Below are positions 22,964-30,865 of a DNA stretch of 32,784 bases, one piece after another. A program made the position numbers and the translations under genes. This DNA comes from Deltaproteobacteria bacterium (lineage in GTDB: Bacteria > Desulfobacterota > DSM-4660 > Desulfatiglandales > HGW-15), in NCBI GenBank assembly GCA_019310485.1, contig JAFDEF010000034.1, positions 1-32,784 of the forward strand. Reading direction: 5' to 3'. Position 1 is the stretch's first letter. The number at the start of each line of letters is the position of its first letter. The notes beneath the pieces are model-generated. The model did no database searches, was not told the DNA's origin, and saw only the letters and a list, made by a program, of their open reading frames with translations.

Positions 22964-23288
22964 CCTGATTTTCAAACCCTTTCGGCTGCGCTTTGAGGGA
23001 ATTCCGGGAAGGGCACGCAGGCTCGAGAGCCCGGCAGGGTTTGGCAACAAAGGGGGTGATCAAGATTAGAGAAGCATTGAGGAAATTTGAAAGATTCAAA
23101 GGGCTTTTCAGTTTATTAAGTCCGATTCAGCCCCGTGGATGCTTCCGCGCCCCCGTGCAACCAGTACGACAAACTGGAACGGCAACACTTCGGGAAGGAG
23201 TTTTGGTTATGATCTAACCCGTAGAAAGGGAATATCGTTTTTTACGCGGAAAAGCATCCTCGGGATAAGAGGGTGCTTTTCTGTTTTT
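22964..23288 (+). promoter_or_regulatory. structured leader RNA upstream of rpsU, candidate attenuator/riboswitch
   Basis: About 325 nt with no convincing gene but strong helix potential. Domain 1: CAAACCCT (22973-22980) pairs exactly with AGGGTTTG (23036-23043), enclosing CCGGG/CCCGG (23004-23008 with 23030-23034) and GGCT-CGAG-AGCC (23020-23031). Domain 2: GGATGCTTCCGCG (23137-23149) pairs with CGCGGAAAAGCATCC (23245-23259) apart from two extra A; inside it are CCGT/ACGG plus CCAGT/ACTGG (23153-23182) and GGTT/AACC (23205-23219). The 3' strand of domain 2 is also the 5' strand of the terminator, so the two folds exclude each other. The leader does not match a riboswitch class I can recall. 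It could instead be an independent small RNA ending at the terminator. Confidence 0.55.
23250..23288 (+). terminator. intrinsic terminator in the rpsU leader
   Basis: AAAAGCATCCTC (23250-23261), 7-nt loop, GAGGGTGCTTTT (23269-23280): a continuous 12-bp stem including one U-G pair, then CTGTTTTT. It lies only 35 nt before the rpsU start codon, too close for a separate promoter in between, which favours conditional read-through. Confidence 0.8.
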
Positions 23289-23323
23289 AGCAAACCTTTA
23301 TAGCCTTATAGGAAGAAAATACG

Positions 23324-23512
23324 ATGAAAGTAATTGTACAGGATAACCAGATCGAGAAGGCGATAAAAGACCTCAAAAAGAAACTGACCAAGGAAGGCTT
23401 CTTCTCAGAGATCAAGGAACGCCGCTTCTACGACAAGCCAAGCGTTCAGAAGAAAAAAAAGCAGGCAAAGGCGGCTAAGAGGCGGCGCAAGAGAATGAGG
23501 CGCTTCTCCTGA
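23324..23512 (+). CDS. rpsU: 30S ribosomal protein bS21
   Basis: A 62-residue, very basic protein of normal bS21 length. Seen directly: MKVIVQDNQIEKAIKDLKKK, EGFFSEIKERRFYDKPSVQKKKKQAKAAKRRRKRMRRFS in order, which carries the bS21 signature. bS21 sits near the anti-Shine-Dalgarno of 16S rRNA and affects initiation. Ribosome site AGGAAG 9 nt before the ATG. In gammaproteobacteria rpsU heads rpsU-dnaG-rpoD; here it stands alone behind a long structured leader. Confidence 0.95.
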   Translation: MKVIVQDNQIEKAIKDLKKKLTKEGFFSEIKERRFYDKPSVQKKKKQAKAAKRRRKRMRRFS

Positions 23513-23610
23513 AACGCTCTGCTTTGCCCAGGATGCTCCACCTCACTAGATACGGGGAGAAGCCCCTTTGCTGAAAGCTATTTCAGGCCTTTCACAAGCA
23601 GGGTTTTCCC

Positions 23611-23639
23611 TTGACAAATATTAGCTGAGTAGGTAAATA
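23611..23639 (+). promoter_or_regulatory. candidate promoter of the qrc operon
   Basis: TTGACA at 23611-23616, a 17-bp spacer, TAAATA at 23634-23639. The predicted start is about 23646, giving a leader of about 55-70 nt before qrcA. Confidence 0.6.
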
Positions 23640-23698
23640 CGCACAAAATTTGCTCGTTTTTTCATCTGCTTCATCGCCTAATTCTGACTTCTTATTAG

Positions 23699-24439
23699 AT
23701 GAGGATGAACCCCATGGAACAGCAAATGCGCTCTTCTGGAAACTCGCCGAAGGGTGGATGGTTATCAACCCTTATTGACCTTGTACTCTCTTACTATGCC
23801 AGGATAATCTCACAGCCTTTTCAAAGTGGGCTTGTCTGGTTTCTGGGTGGTCTCGGGGGGGCATTGTTCGTAGGATGGATCCTATTTCCCATGGCCCTTT
23901 ACTCCGAGCAAACACAGCCGATTAATTTCAGCCACGCAATTCATACCATGCCGGACATTGGCCTTGACGAACCGACCGAGCTCGGTCGCTGTTTGCATTG
24001 CCACTCTTTCCGCAATGACGGGACATTTGCCGGAATACCAAAGCTTGAAACATGCATGGAATGCCACGATGACCCTGAATCGCCCCTCGGGGAGACTGCT
24101 GAGGAGAAAAAGTTCCTGAAGCAATACGTTGCCAATGAAAAAGAAGTGCCGTGGTTTTCCTATTACAAGCAGCCCGACTGCGTGTATTTTCCCCACATTG
24201 CACACGTGAAGATGGGGAAAATAGATTGCCGCACATGCCACGGTGACCACGCAAAGACCGACAACTTACCCCTCTACAAGAAAAATAGGCTGACCAAGTA
24301 CAGCATCAACATATGGGGAAAACATATATCAGGTTACAAGGCTAATACGTGGGACCGGATGAAGATGGATGATTGCGCTGAATGCCATACAAAGACAGGC
24401 CATGAAGAAAACAATGCCTGCTTTGTGTGCCACAAGTAA
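23699..24439 (+). CDS. qrcA: QrcA-like multihaem cytochrome c
   Basis: A membrane-anchored periplasmic cytochrome, 246 residues from ATG 23699. Seen directly: one N-terminal membrane helix (about 44-66) and five CXXCH haem sites at C98, C119, C177, C226 and C241. In the Qrc complex this subunit takes electrons from type I cytochrome c3. The described Desulfovibrio QrcA is hexahaem; a sixth canonical site is not visible here. ATG 23714 is an alternative start with GAGG 8 nt before it; 23699 has no ribosome site. It is the first gene of an operon with the molybdopterin-type, iron-sulfur and NrfD-type subunits, which is what identifies it. Confidence 0.88.
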   Translation: MRMNPMEQQMRSSGNSPKGGWLSTLIDLVLSYYARIISQPFQSGLVWFLGGLGGALFVGWILFPMALYSEQTQPINFSHAIHTMPDIGLDEPTELGRCLHCHSFRNDGTFAGIPKLETCMECHDDPESPLGETAEEKKFLKQYVANEKEVPWFSYYKQPDCVYFPHIAHVKMGKIDCRTCHGDHAKTDNLPLYKKNRLTKYSINIWGKHISGYKANTWDRMKMDDCAECHTKTGHEENNACFVCHK

Positions 24440-24474
24440 GCTCATAACCCAATAAACTCCGGGGAAAAGAAACG

Positions 24475-26976
24475 ATGGAAAAGGAAAGAAAGGGTTTTTG
24501 GGAAACGATCGCTTTTAACAGGAGAAACTTCATAAAACTGCTGGTTGGCGGAGCAGTCGGCACAGCTGTCTCGCCTCTTCCGTGGAAACTCACCGATGAT
24601 ATTGCCATATGGACTCAGAACTGGCCCTGGGTCCCTGTGCCGGATGCCGGTGAATTCTCCTATGCTAAGACGGTGTGTACCCTGTGCCCGGGTGGTTGTG
24701 GTGTTAAGGTTAGAAAAACCGACAACAGACCCATAAAGATCGAGGGTCGAACCGACTATCCTGTAAATCCGGGCGGCATCTGCCCCCTAGGTGCGGGCGG
24801 ACTACAGGTCCTTTATAACGACAATATCCGCTTTCCCGGGCCCATGAAAAGGGTTGGGCCCCGGGGTTCGGGGAAGTTCATGGATATCTCGTGGAATGAA
24901 GCTCTCAAAGAACTGGCAAAGAGGCTTGCCGGCCTTCGAAGGCAAGGGAGGCCTGATGCTATCGTAGCAGTGGACGGGAATCCCGCCGGCACCACAACTT
25001 CCCTCCTTGTCCAGAGATTCTTGAAAGCAGTCGGGAGCCCTAACTACGAAAGGATCCCCACAGCAGAGGATACATATTCAATGGCTAATTGGCTCACCAC
25101 GGGAAACAAAGGGCCAATGGCCTATGATCTTGAAAATGCCGATTTTATCCTCAGCTTTGGTTGCGGCTTGATAGAAGGCTGGGGATCTCCGGGCCGGGTA
25201 CTCAACGCCTGGGGGCTGTGGCACAGCAATCCGCTAGCAAGGAGGGTAAAGATTGTTCAGGTGGAGCCCCGGGCTTCCAACACTGCCTCCAAGGCAGATG
25301 AGTGGATCGCCCCCCTGCCCGGAACCGAAACTGCCCTTGCCCTTGGGCTGGCACATGTAATCATCCGTGAGGGACTCTATCACCAGGGTTTCGTGCAAGG
25401 CCATGCCTTTGGCTTCACGGATTGGCGATCGTCAGATGGCAAAGAACACAAGGGTTTCAAAAAGCTGGTCCTGGATAACTACTCACCTGAAAAAGTGGCC
25501 CAAATTACAGGATTGAAACCATCGAAAATAGTTTCCCTGGCAAGGGCCTTTGGTCGCTCCAGGGCTCCTGTTGCCCTTTGCGGCAGGGGAAAGGGCGATC
25601 TGAACGGGAGTCTCTATGAATTCATGGCAATCCAGTGCCTCAATGCGCTGAAGGGTAACATAAACCAGCCTGGCGGAGTAATACTTTCAAAGCCTATTCC
25701 GCTCAGTACCTGGCCGGAAATACAGGCTGATTCAATCGCACAGAAAGGCCTGGAAAAACCGAGGCTTGATAAGGCGCAGACTTTGCAATTCCCCTTCACC
25801 GGGTCCCTGATTAACAACCTCTCTGAGGCAATCCTTGAGAAGGGAAAATCCCCTGTGGACACCCTTCTCATTTTTTCTGCAAACCCTGCTTTCACCCTGC
25901 CTGACGGGGGCTCTTTCAGGAAAGCAATGGAAAGAATCCCTTATATTGTCAGCTTCTCTCCCTTTAAAGATGACTCGGCCCTAATGGCGGACCTGATTCT
26001 GCCTGATCACACGTACCTGGAAAAAACAGAAGATATCGTGTGGCCCAGAGGACTTCAATACCCGCTTTACGCGCTGACCAAGCCTGTGACTTCGCCCCTG
26101 TATAATACCAGGCACAACGGCGATACTCTAATCACGCTGGCCAAGCTCGTTGGAGGAGGCCCGGCTGCCTCATTTCCCTGGAGCAACTACGAGCAGGCCC
26201 TGAGGGAGCGCGTAAAAGGGCTTTTTGAATCAGGGGGAGGCCTGACCACTTATGATCAATCAGCTCCTGCCTGGAAGGGCTTTCCGTCTAGACGCGGAGT
26301 GCAAAGCGACTACTCTTCGTTTGAAGACATGTGGAAGAAATTGAAATCAGGGGGACTCTGGTACTATCCCGCTCACGATTTTGGCAACTGGGAAACCATC
26401 TTTGAAACACCCTCCGGCGCATTCGAATTTGCAAGCTCAAGAATAGAGCTAGCCTTAAATGAGCTTTCATCCCGAACTTACTTGGGAGCAGCTTTAAAAG
26501 AGATGGGTATCAGGGCAAAGGGAGATGAAGTCTTTGTGCCCCACTTTGAAAAAGGGCCAGTGGCAGAACCAGAAAGTGAATATCCGTTGATCATGGTGCC
26601 TTACACCTTGATCAATCTTTCAAGCACCTGGGCGCCGAACCCTCCCTATTTGAACAAAACCCTGTTTGACAACCAGTTGAGGAAAGATGACTCGTTTGTT
26701 GAAATCAATCCTCAAACTGCATCCAGGTATGGTCTGAAACAGGGGGATCGCATTTTTATCGAGTCCCCAAAGGGAAGAATAGCGGTCCGGGTGAATCTTT
26801 TTGAAGGGGCTATGCCCGGGGTTTTGTTTCTCCCACTTGGCTTCGGCCACAGGGCATATGATGCTTATGAACGCAACAAGGGGGCCAATCCCAATGATAT
26901 AGTCAATGCGGGAAAAGACCCAATAAGCGGCCACCCTGTCTGGTGGCAAACCCGCGTGAAAATTTTGAAGGCATAG
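24475..26976 (+). CDS. qrcB: QrcB-like molybdopterin-oxidoreductase family subunit
   Basis: An 833-residue periplasmic subunit with a Tat signal (NRRNFIKLLVGGAVG, residues 15-29). Seen directly: a [4Fe-4S] site C68-x2-C71-x3-C75-x27-C103 near the N-terminus (TVCTLCPGGCGVKV ... GGICPLG), SWNEALKELAKRL, the molybdopterin-family core (CGRGKGDLNGS, NALKGNINQPGG, LILPDHTYLEKTED) and the C-terminal substrate-channel domain (LKQGDRIFIESPKGRIAVRV). In the Desulfovibrio complex no molybdenum was found despite this family membership. Placed 35 bp after qrcA with GGGG-AAAAG before the ATG. Length and layout match Qrc rather than a catalytic formate dehydrogenase: the cytochrome and NrfD partners decide the call. 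Confidence 0.88.
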   Translation: MEKERKGFWETIAFNRRNFIKLLVGGAVGTAVSPLPWKLTDDIAIWTQNWPWVPVPDAGEFSYAKTVCTLCPGGCGVKVRKTDNRPIKIEGRTDYPVNPGGICPLGAGGLQVLYNDNIRFPGPMKRVGPRGSGKFMDISWNEALKELAKRLAGLRRQGRPDAIVAVDGNPAGTTTSLLVQRFLKAVGSPNYERIPTAEDTYSMANWLTTGNKGPMAYDLENADFILSFGCGLIEGWGSPGRVLNAWGLWHSNPLARRVKIVQVEPRASNTASKADEWIAPLPGTETALALGLAHVIIREGLYHQGFVQGHAFGFTDWRSSDGKEHKGFKKLVLDNYSPEKVAQITGLKPSKIVSLARAFGRSRAPVALCGRGKGDLNGSLYEFMAIQCLNALKGNINQPGGVILSKPIPLSTWPEIQADSIAQKGLEKPRLDKAQTLQFPFTGSLINNLSEAILEKGKSPVDTLLIFSANPAFTLPDGGSFRKAMERIPYIVSFSPFKDDSALMADLILPDHTYLEKTEDIVWPRGLQYPLYALTKPVTSPLYNTRHNGDTLITLAKLVGGGPAASFPWSNYEQALRERVKGLFESGGGLTTYDQSAPAWKGFPSRRGVQSDYSSFEDMWKKLKSGGLWYYPAHDFGNWETIFETPSGAFEFASSRIELALNELSSRTYLGAALKEMGIRAKGDEVFVPHFEKGPVAEPESEYPLIMVPYTLINLSSTWAPNPPYLNKTLFDNQLRKDDSFVEINPQTASRYGLKQGDRIFIESPKGRIAVRVNLFEGAMPGVLFLPLGFGHRAYDAYERNKGANPNDIVNAGKDPISGHPVWWQTRVKILKA

Positions 26977-27060
26977 ATCCAAGCCCCTGCCCTAATCAAC
27001 CAATTTCTGGTCAATGCAAAGGGATTCAGGCAGGGCGGCAGGTAAGAACCGGGGTTATTA

Positions 27061-27855
27061 ATGATGAAAGAGGAAAAGGGTAAATACAAATACGGCATGG
27101 TGATTGATTTGGACAAGTGCAGCGGTTGCGGCACGTGCATGGTTGCCTGCGCATCGGAAAACAATGTCTCAGTCAGGGCTGATGAATCCGACAAAGAGCG
27201 GAGCATTACCTGGATGCAGCTTTTCAAAATAACCAACGGCAAGCCCTTTCCCGATACCGAGGTCAGCTATTTCCCCAGACCCTGTATGCACTGCCATCAC
27301 CATACCCCCTGTGTATCGGTGTGCCCGGCAACAGCAACCCGGATAGATTACAACACCGGCATAGTGAGCCAGATCTATACCCGGTGCATAGGATGCCGGT
27401 ACTGCCAGGCAGCGTGCCCTTACCATGCCCGCTATTTCAACTGGTGGGATGGATACGGCCTTGCCAAGCCATTTTCAAAAGGCCTGGAGCGTGCTCTTTC
27501 TCCCGAAGTTTCTGTCCGGATGAGGGGTGTGGTGGAAAAGTGCTCCTTTTGCCACCATCGTCTTATGAGTGCCAAGAGCAAGGCATATGCTGAAGGCAGG
27601 CGGGAAATTAGAGAAGACGAATATATTCCGGCATGCGCCGAGGCCTGTCCAACGCAGGCCATTACTTTTGGTGATCTTAACAACCCCAGGCACAAAGTGT
27701 CGCAGTTGATTAAGAGCCCGCGTGCTTTCAGGCTGCTTGAAAGGCTCGGGACAGAGCCAAAAGTTTACTATCTTTCAAGTAAGAGCTGGGTAAGAAAAAT
27801 GGCCGACAATTACCTGCCCAATCAATTCCAACAGGTGACAAAGGCCATGACCTAG
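27061..27855 (+). CDS. qrcC: QrcC-like four-cluster ferredoxin subunit
   Basis: A 264-residue protein with cysteine groups for four iron-sulfur clusters: CSGCGTCMVAC, CMHCHHHTPCVSVC, CIGCRYCQAACPYHAR, and CSFCHHR...CAEACPTQAI. No signal peptide; such subunits are exported with their Tat partner QrcB. It would wire QrcB/QrcA to the membrane subunit QrcD. Two tandem ATG codons (27061, 27064) and a weak ribosome site leave the exact start open. Gaps are 84 bp to qrcB and 43 bp to qrcD. Confidence 0.9.
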   Translation: MMKEEKGKYKYGMVIDLDKCSGCGTCMVACASENNVSVRADESDKERSITWMQLFKITNGKPFPDTEVSYFPRPCMHCHHHTPCVSVCPATATRIDYNTGIVSQIYTRCIGCRYCQAACPYHARYFNWWDGYGLAKPFSKGLERALSPEVSVRMRGVVEKCSFCHHRLMSAKSKAYAEGRREIREDEYIPACAEACPTQAITFGDLNNPRHKVSQLIKSPRAFRLLERLGTEPKVYYLSSKSWVRKMADNYLPNQFQQVTKAMT

Positions 27856-27898
27856 CATCTTTCGCCGTTGCATGGTTTAGTGTGAGGAGGAAAAACAG

Positions 27899-29140
27899 AT
27901 GGATTCGCCGTTGATATCAGAAGACGTAAAAAGGTGTTCTGCGTGGAAGTTTTTCTTCTGGTCCTTGCCGTGGCTGGCCCTACTGGCTTACGGAGGTGTA
28001 AGCGCCTTTTTGTGCCTTTTCATGGGTCTGAACCAGACAAACATGAGCAACATCTTTGCTTTTGCCCTGTGGATCGTCTTTGACCTATCTGTTATCGCCC
28101 TCGGCGCGGGCGCCTTTTTCACAGGATTTCTGACCTATATCATTGGAAGGACTGAGCTGAAAGATATTATTAATGCCGCTGTAATTGTCGGATTCATCTG
28201 CTATTCCGGGGCAGTTGCCATGCTGGGCATTGACCTCGGCCAGCCCTTGCGAGCGTGGTTCATCTTCTGGCATGCGAACGTACACTCCATGCTGACCGAA
28301 GTGTCTTTCTGTATCACCGCCTACCTGGGGGTACTGACAATCGAGTACCTGCCATTGATCCTGGAAAACAGAAAAGCCTCCGAGGTGAGAGATTTTCGTC
28401 TCTTTGGTCACAACCTCCACCACATAATGGCTGTCTTTGCAGCTACCGGCACATTTCTTTCGTTCTTCCATCAGGGCTCACTTGGAGGGATGTTCGGTGT
28501 CCTGTTTGCAAGGCCTTTTGCCAGCAGATGGGAGTTTTATATCTGGCCGACAACCTTTTTCCTTTTTATCCTTTCCTCTGTCGCAGCAGGGCCCTCGTTC
28601 ACGATCCTTTGCAGCAAGCTTGCCGAATTGTTTACGCGAAAAAAGCTGGTCCCTGACAACGTAGTTCAGCTTCTGGCAAAGATATCCGGATGGCTTTTGG
28701 CAGTTTACATGGTGCTGAAGATAGCCGACACACTAGCCTGGGTTTACGGCATCGTACCAAAAGCCGGTCTCACCTTCATGGACTTTTACAGGCAAGGGCC
28801 TTACGGTGTGTGGCTTGTTGGTGCGGAGATCATTGTATTCGGCATCATTCCCGCGATCATTCTTCTGACTCCCAAGGCCAGGCAGAGCAGCGGCTTGTTG
28901 ATCCTGGGCTGCCTGATGAACTGTGCAGGTATTGTACTGAACAGATTCATTTTCGTTGTTGTAACCCTGGCAATCCCTGTTATGCCCTTTGACAGGTTCT
29001 GGAGTTACCTGCCCACCTGGCAGGAATGGGGTGTTGCCCTGACCATAATCGGGTACGGGTTTTTGCTCTTTTCGGCTTCTTACAGGTACCTGCCAGTGTT
29101 CCCGAAGGAAAAGGAGCTTAACCCGGCCATTTATTCTTAA
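27899..29140 (+). CDS. qrcD: QrcD-like NrfD-family integral membrane subunit
   Basis: A 413-residue polytopic protein with about ten hydrophobic helices, the quinone-binding NrfD/PsrC type that reduces menaquinone in the Qrc complex. Seen directly: WKFFFWSLPWLALLAYGG, FFTGFLTYIIGR, AMLGIDLGQPLRAWFIFWHANVHSMLTEVSFCITAY (a helix pair typical of NrfD proteins), FFHQGSLGGMFG and SLG-type periplasmic loop, and a C-terminal MPFDRFWSYLPTWQEWGVAL segment. Excellent ribosome site GAGGAGG. A 65-codon gene follows 28 bp later. Confidence 0.9.
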   Translation: MDSPLISEDVKRCSAWKFFFWSLPWLALLAYGGVSAFLCLFMGLNQTNMSNIFAFALWIVFDLSVIALGAGAFFTGFLTYIIGRTELKDIINAAVIVGFICYSGAVAMLGIDLGQPLRAWFIFWHANVHSMLTEVSFCITAYLGVLTIEYLPLILENRKASEVRDFRLFGHNLHHIMAVFAATGTFLSFFHQGSLGGMFGVLFARPFASRWEFYIWPTTFFLFILSSVAAGPSFTILCSKLAELFTRKKLVPDNVVQLLAKISGWLLAVYMVLKIADTLAWVYGIVPKAGLTFMDFYRQGPYGVWLVGAEIIVFGIIPAIILLTPKARQSSGLLILGCLMNCAGIVLNRFIFVVVTLAIPVMPFDRFWSYLPTWQEWGVALTIIGYGFLLFSASYRYLPVFPKEKELNPAIYS

Positions 29141-29168
29141 AAGCTCTTAGCAAAAGAGGAGAACCAAC

Positions 29169-29366
29169 ATGACCCCGTTTTCTTTTGAATGGCAATGGCA
29201 CATTGATTATTTCATATTCATGGGATTTTTGTATCTCGCGCTCGGGGTTATTGTGTGCGGACTGGCTGTAGCCTGGATAAAAACCTGGCTGGACATGCAC
29301 GAGGAAGACAAGGAAGAAACCTCCCCTCCCGAGATTCCATATCGTTCAGGATATTCACGCTACTGA
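29169..29366 (+). CDS. small single-span membrane protein at the end of the qrc operon
   Basis: 65 residues, with one clear hydrophobic helix (about 16-38, FIFMGFLYLALGVIVCGLAV), an aromatic N-terminus (FSFEWQWHIDYF), and a charged C-terminal tail (HEEDKEETSPPE). AGAGGAG precedes the ATG at good spacing, and it is 28 bp after qrcD on the same strand. No family recognised. By position and type it could be a small accessory subunit of the Qrc complex, as CcoQ- or YdgT-like small proteins are to other respiratory complexes; that is inference. Confidence 0.65.
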   Translation: MTPFSFEWQWHIDYFIFMGFLYLALGVIVCGLAVAWIKTWLDMHEEDKEETSPPEIPYRSGYSRY

Positions 29367-29396
29367 TCGCACTCCCCTTTGCCCCGGCACCATACC

Positions 29397-29789
29397 TTAC
29401 CGCTCCCTGCTCATCTGCCCGCATCCCGGGGCCAATGCGGGGAGCGCCTGTCCTTCATCAATACCTACTCCAGCAACTTGCGGGTCAGTAAAAATGAGCC
29501 ACGGCAGAACAGAATAATCCCTTGGTTTAGATGACCCTAAAACAGCATTTTCAGCAGCTAGCGCTCCTTCATAGGCAGCCGTGTACACGAACATTGGTTC
29601 CCCTATGACATCCCCTGCACCGTAAATACCGGGAACCGAAGTCTCAAGTACTTCATTGACCTTGACAAACCCTCTGGAATCAAGCTTTATGCCTGCCTTT
29701 TCCAGCCCAATTCCGTCAGTATTGGGTTTCCTGCCGGTAGCAATGAGAATGTGATGAGCATTGTAGGTCTTTTCCGCTCCGTTTCCAGA
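29397..29789 (-). pseudogene. MerA-like flavin disulfide reductase fragment
   Basis: An open stretch without start: the frame begins at a TGA (29792-29790), reads AHHILIATGRKPNTDGIGLEKAG, FVKVNEVLETSVPGIYGAGDV, FVYTAAYEGALAAENA and WLIFTDPQVAGVGIDEGQA, then loses similarity near 29447 and ends at 29397. This is the middle-to-C-terminal part of a mercuric reductase / dihydrolipoamide dehydrogenase-type protein: the NAD domain tail, FAD-binding GAGDV and the start of the dimerisation domain. The N-terminal half with the redox CxxxxC and the C-terminus are absent. Truncated on both sides, so non-functional. Confidence 0.8.
29401..29446. repeat. inverted repeat at the MerA-fragment breakpoint
   Basis: CGCTCC (29401-29406) pairs with GGAGCG (29441-29446) and CCGCAT (29419-29424) with ATGCGG (29435-29440). 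No T-run on either strand, so it is not a classic terminator. It starts where MerA similarity ends and could mark a deletion or insertion junction. Confidence 0.45.
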
Positions 29790-29823
29790 TCAAGAGGTTG
29801 TAATAAATGGTTTGCTCAATTAG

Positions 29824-30321
29824 CAAATTCCTGTCAGAATATCGCGCTTATTAACACGGCGGGAACTCGATAGGTTTGCCAAACTCACGAACGCCACAAC
29901 CTGGATAGGCCCGCTTAAGTTTGGGAAAACCGGTTATTTGTCCATGATCAGCAAAGTTAGGGAAGGGTGCCGGTCGTTAGAACACCTGGCACAGCTTCGT
30001 CCATTGCCGGACGATGTGCTTCACCTGGCTCCCACTGGCGGGACAACCGGCCTGCCCAAGCTTGTACCCAAAACCCATAATGTTCAACTGTGCCGTGCCT
30101 ATTACTGGGCAATGGCCGCGGAGAGGGGGCCTGATGATGTTCACCTTGCAGTGGGCCCTATCAATCACGATGCCCCGCAAATAACCAACCTGGCCTTTCT
30201 GGCCCTTTTCGGAGGAAGACTGGTCTTTTCGCCTTCCCCAAAGCCTGGAGATATTCTCGAATATCTAGAAAAGGAGAAACACACGGGGCAAAGCAGGATC
30301 AACTTTTTTGGATGTAAATGA
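29824..30321 (+). pseudogene. AMP-forming acyl/aryl ligase fragment
   Basis: An open frame after a TAG at 29821 reading RELDRFAKLTNATTWIGPLK, then the adenylate-forming signature LAPTGGTTGLPKLVPKTHN (P-loop) and LAFLALFGGRLVFSPSPKP, DILEYLEKEK, before leaving homology near 30275 and stopping at 30321. It resembles 2,3-dihydroxybenzoate-AMP-ligase-like enzymes in the middle of the N-terminal domain. The rest (A5-A10 motifs) is missing, so this is a remnant of about a quarter of the gene. The TTG at 29938 is not a real start. Confidence 0.8.
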
Positions 30322-30344
30322 CCCTTTCCCTGAAATGACTGTAA

Positions 30345-30518
30345 AGACTGTTTCCGGTAAGCTCCTTCAACAAAGATAAGAAATTCCTCCATGCCACAGG
30401 TTTCCCTGTCCGACCTGACCACACCATTGAGGTTGCGTGTTACAGCTCAGGCCCCATAGGCCGCTTCGTGGCGAGGGATGTTCTTGGTCTTGTCAAATTT
30501 TATAAAAGCAGGAAATAA
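30345..30518 (+). pseudogene. C-terminal remnant of an unidentified protein
   Basis: Open frame after a TAA (30342-30344), with no start of its own: KKFLHATGFPVRPDHTIEVA, then CYSSGPIGRFVARDVLGLVK-FYKSRK and stop. The sequence is well organised and protein-like rather than random, but I do not recognise the family. Its position after the AMP-ligase fragment on the same strand suggests leftover of the same lost locus. Confidence 0.4.
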
Positions 30519-30643
30519 GGCGTATACTCCAAACAGATCTGGCTTGCTCCGCTGACCTCAGCATTCTTGGCGCCTGTACTGTGCTCTTCTTGCCCCGACA
30601 CGCTCGCACTTGAGGCAGCGCATGGATTGAATAGAGGCGAAGC

Positions 30644-30865
30644 TCAGTGCCTCGAGGTGTCCCTGCCGATAAGCTCCAGCTTCTTTTCCCTTCGGAAACC
30701 TCTCAGAGTCCGCTCTCTTTTAAGGGCGGCGGCTTTCGGCATCGGGCCTTCATAATATGAAGGTCTTTTCGCATCCTGTTCGCGGAGGCGGTTTTCCAGG
30801 TCAGTTGTTATCCCAACCCTAAGCTTCCCCCCCTTCTCCACAATGTAAACCCACCAGTTCTCCAT
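30644..30865 (-). CDS. small GIY-YIG domain protein
   Basis: 73 residues with the GIY-YIG nuclease fold signature: WWVYIVEKGGKLRVGITTDLENRLREQ, PSYYEGPMPKAAALKRERTLRGFRREKKLELI. It resembles the UPF0213/YhbQ group. The motif here is VYI...RVGIT, so the second half of the name motif (YIG) is VGI, as in many small relatives; the catalytic arginine (NRLREQ) is present. The start at 30865 has GAGGGG 4-5 nt before it; an in-frame GTG at 30877 overlaps that site. Function of the solo domain is unknown. Confidence 0.75.
   Translation of the reverse strand: MENWWVYIVEKGGKLRVGITTDLENRLREQDAKRPSYYEGPMPKAAALKRERTLRGFRREKKLELIGRDTSRH

Noticed and set aside
22993..23217. Open frame of 74 codons in the rpsU leader
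   Set aside because: It has no proper start (TTG without ribosome site, or GTG at 23056 touching the G-run), no recognisable protein character, and coincides with the RNA helices.
29401..29446. Terminator of the qrc operon
   Set aside because: The inverted repeat is stable but is not followed by a T-run on either strand.
29938..30321. AMP-ligase frame as a functional small protein starting at TTG 29938
   Set aside because: The frame continues upstream without a start, covers only a fragment of the N-terminal domain and lacks all later motifs; treated as a pseudogene.
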